A stretch of 36,447 nt of DNA from the NCBI RefSeq assembly GCF_028292365.1, contig NZ_JAQGMM010000157.1:1-36447 (forward strand). Reading direction: 5' to 3'. The notes below the pieces were generated by a model. The model saw only the letters and a list, made by a program, of their open reading frames with translations. It was not told the origin of the DNA and made no database searches. The stretch is from Caballeronia sp. (GTDB taxonomy: Bacteria > Pseudomonadota > Gammaproteobacteria > Burkholderiales > Burkholderiaceae). The position numbers and the translations under genes are program-made. Shown here piece by piece: positions 32,407 to 36,447 of the stretch. Position 1 is the first letter of the stretch. Each line of letters opens with the position of its first letter.

Positions 32407-33309
32407 ATGGATTCACGTCAATCGAAACCGCCTCTCCAGGCGACCCTGCATTCCTGCCGTCTGACAATGAGCGACGGCGTGGCGCTGGCCGCAACCGTCA
32501 GCGGGCAACCCGGCCAGCCCGCGGTCATCCTCCTGCATGGCGGCGGCCAGACCCGTCATTCGTGGCAGGGCACCGTGAAGACGCTCGGCGCGCTCGGCTA
32601 TCACGCGCTCGCCTTCGATGCGCGCGGCCACGGCGACAGCGACTGGTCACCGAAGCCGGATTACTCGTACGACCGCCTGGCGGAGGACCTGGAGACCGTT
32701 GCATCGAAAATGGGCAGTGCGCCGGTCATCATCGGTGCATCAATGGGCGGCATGACTGCCATGCATGCAATTGGCCGCAATCCCACGTCGCTCGCACGCG
32801 CGATGGTGCTCGTAGATATCGCACCGCGCGTCGATCCGAAGGGGTTGAAGCGCGTGAACGATTTTCTCAACGGCTATCGCGACGGTTTTGCGGATCTGGA
32901 GGAAGCAGCCGATGCCGTGGCAGCCTACAATCCGCACCGCCCACGCCCGCAGAACCCGCGCGGCCTGATGAAAAACCTGCGGCTGCGCGACGATGGCCGT
33001 CTTCACTGGCACTGGGACCCGCGTTTCTTTCGTGAGCGCAGTGACGAGCAGCGTGAGAGGAGCGCGAAGCGGCTGCTCGACATGTGCCCGCACATTGCCA
33101 TCCCGGCATTGCTCGTATTTGGCGCTCAAAGCGATGTGGTAACGACCGAAGGTATTGATGAACTGCGGGCGCGGCTGCCTCAACTCGAGGTGGGTACCGT
33201 GCCGGGCGCGGGACACATGATCGCAGGCGACCGCAACGATGCGTTCAACGGCGCAATCATGCCGTTCCTCGAACGCCATGCGGGCCTAGGTGACGCTCAG
33301 ATCGCCTGA
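32407..33309 (+). CDS. Alpha/beta hydrolase
   Basis: A 300-residue alpha/beta-hydrolase. It shows the oxyanion motif ILLHGGGQTRHSW (41-53), the nucleophile elbow GASMGGM with Ser112 (110-116), an acid in LLVFGAQSDVV and the catalytic His in VPGAGHMIAGD. It could be an ester hydrolase, a C-C bond (meta-cleavage-type) hydrolase or a thioesterase. As the third gene of the CoA-transferase operon, a thioesterase that frees a CoA-bound product, or a hydrolase of a ring-cleavage product, would make sense. It has an AGGA site ahead of the ATG and converges on the FAD monooxygenase at 33634. Confidence 0.88.
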   Translation: MDSRQSKPPLQATLHSCRLTMSDGVALAATVSGQPGQPAVILLHGGGQTRHSWQGTVKTLGALGYHALAFDARGHGDSDWSPKPDYSYDRLAEDLETVASKMGSAPVIIGASMGGMTAMHAIGRNPTSLARAMVLVDIAPRVDPKGLKRVNDFLNGYRDGFADLEEAADAVAAYNPHRPRPQNPRGLMKNLRLRDDGRLHWHWDPRFFRERSDEQRERSAKRLLDMCPHIAIPALLVFGAQSDVVTTEGIDELRARLPQLEVGTVPGAGHMIAGDRNDAFNGAIMPFLERHAGLGDAQIA

Positions 33310-33326
33310 CCTGATCGAGAGCTGAT

Positions 33327-33375
33327 GCATCGGCATCGGCATCGGCATCGACTGAAGCAATTTCCAGCAATTTCT
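33327..33375. repeat. Two adjacent short tandem repeats
   Basis: GCATCG occurs four times without interruption (33327-33350). Five bases later AGCAATTTCC/AGCAATTTCT forms a decamer pair (33356-33375). They start 17 bp after the hydrolase stop. Confidence 0.8.
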
Positions 33376-33589
33376 AACAAGTCGAGCGCAGATCAATCTG
33401 CGTTGCATGCTTACTCTCGAACCGGAACACTCCCCGAATAAGCGAGCGCGCACAGCAGTATCGCGCAACTTAACTGGCTCGCCATTGTGCAAGCGCGTGT
33501 ACGCAGGTCGTTCCACCAGTTCATTGTTATGGTATCCATATTGATTTTCTCGCAGCCGCACCGGCAACAACTGACAACGAAGCGATGAT

Positions 33590-33613
33590 GGGCACGGCAT
33601 GTCGACCGTGCCC
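33590..33613 (-). terminator. Hairpin downstream of the FAD monooxygenase gene
   Basis: GGGCACGG (33590-33597) and CCGTGCCC (33606-33613) pair perfectly around an 8-base loop, 20 bp after the FAD monooxygenase stop. There is no clear T-tract, so it may be a structural terminator between convergent genes. Confidence 0.45.
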
Positions 33614-33633
33614 TCCCCGCGCTGTGCTTCCGC

Positions 33634-35280
33634 CTACATTAACGCCTTCTGATTCGTGACCGCGCCTCGCACAGTGTCGATGAGCGCGAGCGTGTCTTCC
33701 GGCAAAGCGTCGCCTCGCCACGCCACCTGACCGTCGGGACGCACGAGGACTAAGCGGCGCTCGTACAGCGTGCGCGCCTCTTCATTGTCGATTTCTACCG
33801 CCTTGAACGGGACCTTGCGCGCCGCAGCCGCTTCGCTTAACGCGCTCACGTTCGAGCCCGCGCTCGATCCTGCTTCCCCGAAGCACAGCAGCACGAACTC
33901 CTTGCCAAACAGGTCGAGCGTCGACTTGCCCTGGGCGAGCCATACATGCGGCGCACGCGAACCGGGGCGCGCGGTCGGGACGTAACTGGACACTTCATCG
34001 GGTGGTTGCGGCGTTCCATCAGGCACGATGATCGGAGAACCCTCGTACATGTAGCCAAGGTGAATGCCGATCGAAAACCATTCCCGCTTCATCAATGCCG
34101 TATATTGATTGCCGAACTCTATGCGCGCGGCTTCAGACTCAGGGCCGTCCTCAAAGATCGCCTTGGAGGGTGACAGCACGCGCGGTGACAGCATCCGCTT
34201 CAGGTTGTCTGTTGCTTCAGCGACATTTCGGATAGCTACGGGTCGCTGTTCCGTTTCATAGGTGTCCAATAGATGCTCGCCACCCCATCCCTGCAGACTG
34301 GCCGCAAGCTTCCATGACAGGTTGACCGCGTCCTGGATGCCTGTGTTCATGCCAAATCCGCCGGTCGGGGAAGTCAGATGCGCTGCATCCCCCGCGATAA
34401 AGACGCGCTTCGTACCGTAGCGATCGGCGACCAGTTGGCGCCGTACCCATGGCAGCATTGAAAGGATCTCAAACTCGAAATCGCGCCCAACCGCGCGCAC
34501 GATGGCGCGGCGCAAAGTTTCCTCGGTGTGGGTCTCGCGGTTGCTGTCTCCCACCAGCGAAAAGCGCCACTGATCGCGTCCGTTGATTGCAACGAGCGTG
34601 GCCCACGTGCCTTCGGGGCCAATGAAGATGTATCGATACGCACGCTTCTTGTCGTGCAGCGCTTCGAGGTTGTCAGTCCGGAAAATGACGTTCGTCGTAT
34701 AGGTCAATGTCGGCTCGCCGGTCATGCCAATGCCAAGCGCCTGACGTACGACGCTTGCGCCGCCGTCGGAACCTACGAGATACCCGGCTTCGATGACCTT
34801 CTCTTCACCGCTCAGCGTATCGCGCAATTTCGCGCTCACACCATCCGCCGTCTCATGGAATTCGACCAGTTCCGTGTTGTAGGAGATCGTCACGCCGGGC
34901 GTCTGTTGGGCGAAGCGGCGCAATACCGGGTCGAAGAAATTTTGCGGACACCGCTCGCGCTTTTGCGGGCTCTGCAGAGGGCACTTCTCCTCGCTCGGGC
35001 TCGGAAAAACTTCACGACCGAACTCGTAACCGTTGAGACCTGTCACCCATGCGCAATCCTGCGGATAGTCACGGTTATAGCCCGCCTCGTGAACCCAGGG
35101 CACGATGCCCCAGCGCCGGCAATATTCCATGGTCCGCACGCCGACCATGTCCATCTTCGGCTGAATCACCTTCCCGTCGCTTCGTTCAATCAGCATGCAT
35201 GACACGCCGCGAAATCCAAGGTCTCCGGCGAGCGCCAGTCCGATCGGGCCCGCGCCCACGATCAATACAGGTGTGTACAT
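33634..35280 (-). CDS. FAD-dependent aromatic (phenol-type) monooxygenase, paralogue of the 16.7-kb gene
   Basis: A 548-residue group A flavoprotein monooxygenase. It has VGAGPIG (8-14), the DG motif GSDGGASVVR and the GD motif IAGDAAHLTSPTGGFGMNTG, then a C-terminal thioredoxin-like domain. It closely resembles the 16700-18379 gene throughout, sharing RTMEYCRRWGIV, SPQKRERCPQNFFDPVL and EGWGGEHLLDTYE-like blocks. It probably hydroxylates an aromatic ring whose product goes to the dioxygenase encoded just upstream (56 bp). I chose the ATG at 35280 because GGAG precedes it and the family starts there. The 64 codons upstream are not family-like. Confidence 0.93.
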   Translation of the reverse strand: MYTPVLIVGAGPIGLALAGDLGFRGVSCMLIERSDGKVIQPKMDMVGVRTMEYCRRWGIVPWVHEAGYNRDYPQDCAWVTGLNGYEFGREVFPSPSEEKCPLQSPQKRERCPQNFFDPVLRRFAQQTPGVTISYNTELVEFHETADGVSAKLRDTLSGEEKVIEAGYLVGSDGGASVVRQALGIGMTGEPTLTYTTNVIFRTDNLEALHDKKRAYRYIFIGPEGTWATLVAINGRDQWRFSLVGDSNRETHTEETLRRAIVRAVGRDFEFEILSMLPWVRRQLVADRYGTKRVFIAGDAAHLTSPTGGFGMNTGIQDAVNLSWKLAASLQGWGGEHLLDTYETEQRPVAIRNVAEATDNLKRMLSPRVLSPSKAIFEDGPESEAARIEFGNQYTALMKREWFSIGIHLGYMYEGSPIIVPDGTPQPPDEVSSYVPTARPGSRAPHVWLAQGKSTLDLFGKEFVLLCFGEAGSSAGSNVSALSEAAAARKVPFKAVEIDNEEARTLYERRLVLVRPDGQVAWRGDALPEDTLALIDTVRGAVTNQKALM

Positions 35281-35335
35281 CTGCAGTCTCCAAGTGTGTG
35301 TGTTCGTCCTGCGCAGCGCCGCCTTGAATACCCGG

Positions 35336-36382
35336 CTAGACCGCTTCTTCCCGATACAGACCGAGCTTGCGCAAGGCTGGAATGTCGTTGACCTGGAACA
35401 GCATCGCCGCCGTGTCGTCCGAGCGGTTGATATGCTGGTGCACGGCCCATGGCGGAATCGCCATGAAGTCACCCGCGCCCCATTCGAAGGTCGTTCCGTT
35501 GACGATCGTCGCGCCCTTTCCCTTCATCACGTAATAGACCATGCTCCCCGTGTGACGATGCGCCTTCGTGTGAATGCCCGGCCGCAACGACTGCAGGACC
35601 GTGCCGATCGTCGGCATGGCCGAGCCCCCCGTGATGGGATTCAGATACTCGAGCGCGGTGTCATCGAACGGATCGGGCGGCAACTCGGCGGCGAGCCGCA
35701 GGGCTTCCTGCGCACGCTCAGCGCCATAGACAAGAAGCGGATTGAGCTCAGGTGTGCTGGTGTCGTTTAGCGGCTTCATAATGCCGCTGCCATAGCGCCG
35801 GAACGAACGATCGGGCATGTCGGACACCGCCTGCCGTGGCTGCGCCGATCCTTCGAAAAATGTCGCATGCATCGAGCGGACGAGCGAGATGTCCAGCACA
35901 TCTAACCAGATCATCGGTTCGTCACCCTTGTGCTCGTGGTCATGCCACGTCCAAGCGGGCGTCAGCACGAGATCGCCTTCGTTCATCTCGTAGCGCTCAC
36001 CGTCGACGATCGTGTCGGCGCCACGGCCTTTCATGATGAAGCGCAGCGCGCTGGCCGCATGACGATGCGCAGTTGCGATCTCGCCAGGCAGAATGTATTG
36101 AATCGATGCCCAGAACGTGGGCGTGGTGCCGTACGGCAAACCCCGATTGCAGAGCCGCAACGTACGACGCTGTCCGCCGGCTTCCAGCTTCAGCTTCGCA
36201 CCAATTTTCTCCAGCAGCCGTTCAAGGTCGCTCGCCTTCCAGTGCGCGGCTTCCATCGTCGATTGCGGTTCGCGCGTGAATAGCGGGCCGTCGGTCGGTT
36301 GCGCGACGCGGCAGTTGAATCTATCCAGTTCTTCAGCCAACGCCTGGCGTTGGGCTGTGTCAGTCATCACTGTTTCACTCAT
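35336..36382 (-). CDS. Gentisate 1,2-dioxygenase-family bicupin
   Basis: A 348-residue bicupin of the gentisate 1,2-dioxygenase/1-hydroxy-2-naphthoate dioxygenase family. The N-terminal cupin keeps AHRH (His106, His108) and HDHEH (147-151). The C-terminal cupin keeps AHRH (His275, His277) and VHQH (315-317). Blocks such as TPAWTWHDHEHKG and IPPWAVHQHIN are typical. It opens a 2,5-dihydroxylated or hydroxy aromatic acid ring at the 1,2 bond with Fe(II) and O2. I chose the ATG at 36382 with GAGAG ahead. It is the first gene of a two-gene operon with the FAD monooxygenase. Its promoter lies near the window edge and was not seen. Confidence 0.9.
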   Translation of the reverse strand: MSETVMTDTAQRQALAEELDRFNCRVAQPTDGPLFTREPQSTMEAAHWKASDLERLLEKIGAKLKLEAGGQRRTLRLCNRGLPYGTTPTFWASIQYILPGEIATAHRHAASALRFIMKGRGADTIVDGERYEMNEGDLVLTPAWTWHDHEHKGDEPMIWLDVLDISLVRSMHATFFEGSAQPRQAVSDMPDRSFRRYGSGIMKPLNDTSTPELNPLLVYGAERAQEALRLAAELPPDPFDDTALEYLNPITGGSAMPTIGTVLQSLRPGIHTKAHRHTGSMVYYVMKGKGATIVNGTTFEWGAGDFMAIPPWAVHQHINRSDDTAAMLFQVNDIPALRKLGLYREEAV

Positions 36383-36447
36383 GGCAACTCTCGATAAGGT
36401 TGGCAACGATCGAAGGGCATGGCGTGGCGCTGCACGAGCGCATCAGA

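Larger units (their letters stand above)
33310..33633. other. Convergent intergenic region with short repeats
   Basis: About 324 bp with no gene seen. It contains the hexamer and decamer tandem repeats at 33327-33375 and a strong hairpin at 33590-33613. Confidence 0.6.

Noticed and set aside
23095-33375. Short tandem repeats as a CRISPR array
   Set aside because: Units are 6-14 bp and directly adjacent, with no unique spacers of constant length and no cas genes.
35281-35472. Extended N-terminus of the second FAD monooxygenase
   Set aside because: The extension is Ser/Thr/Arg-rich with no homology pattern. A good ribosome-binding site and the FAD-binding fold begin at 35280.

Overview
The window looks like an accessory catabolic region of a Burkholderiaceae chromosome or megaplasmid, most likely the Paraburkholderia/Caballeronia/Burkholderia group. 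The reasons are its high GC content, a DUF4148-type small exported protein, a classic beta-proteobacterial OmpC-type porin, and a density of LysR/AraC regulators, MFS carriers and CoA-dependent catabolic enzymes typical of that group. I saw no rRNA, tRNA, transposase, integrase or CRISPR array.

Layout. The left edge holds the last 39 codons of a probable molybdopterin-binding dehydrogenase subunit and a DUF4148 protein (363-620). A minus-strand block (6126 to 702) encodes an AraC regulator, a ketopantoate-reductase-like enzyme, a CaiB/BaiF CoA-transferase, a possible 67-residue small protein, a MaoC-fold protein lacking its usual catalytic His, and an MFS carrier. A LysR regulator (6634-7590, plus) faces a long minus-strand gene run (18379 to 7671): FAD phenol-type monooxygenase, acyl-CoA dehydrogenase, aldehyde dehydrogenase, enoyl-CoA hydratase-family protein, CoA-transferase, ferredoxin reductase, [2Fe-2S] ferredoxin, SDR, cytochrome P450 and 3Fe-4S-type ferredoxin. 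In order of chemistry this suggests hydroxylation by the P450, oxidation of alcohol to aldehyde to acid, CoA activation, and partial beta-oxidation, with a separate ring hydroxylase. No thiolase and no acyl-CoA ligase are present.

From 18.9 to 23.1 kb, a plus-strand SDR, a spinster-like MFS carrier and a MmgE/PrpD protein follow one another. From 23.1 to 33.3 kb there are two divergent MFS carriers, a porin, a BON-domain protein, an NTF2-like protein with an orphan periplasmic binding protein, and an operon of CoA-transferase, FAH-family hydrolase and alpha/beta hydrolase. At the right end, on the minus strand, a gentisate 1,2-dioxygenase-type bicupin precedes a second FAD monooxygenase, a close paralogue of the one at 16.7 kb.

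The most striking non-coding signal is a 15-bp imperfect palindrome, (A/T)ATGGTT(C/G)ATCCA(A/T)T. It occurs four times, each time just downstream of a recognisable -10 element, and three of the four promoters have a perfect TTGACA -35 at 17 bp. The four promoters serve the two divergent MFS genes, the porin and the CoA-transferase/FAH/hydrolase operon. This points to one repressor, of FadR/GntR-like specificity by half-site geometry and not encoded here, controlling uptake and catabolism of one substrate. Together with the gentisate-dioxygenase/monooxygenase pair, the operon suggests an undescribed, possibly CoA-thioester-dependent, route to gentisate-type ring cleavage. The substrate cannot be read from the sequence.
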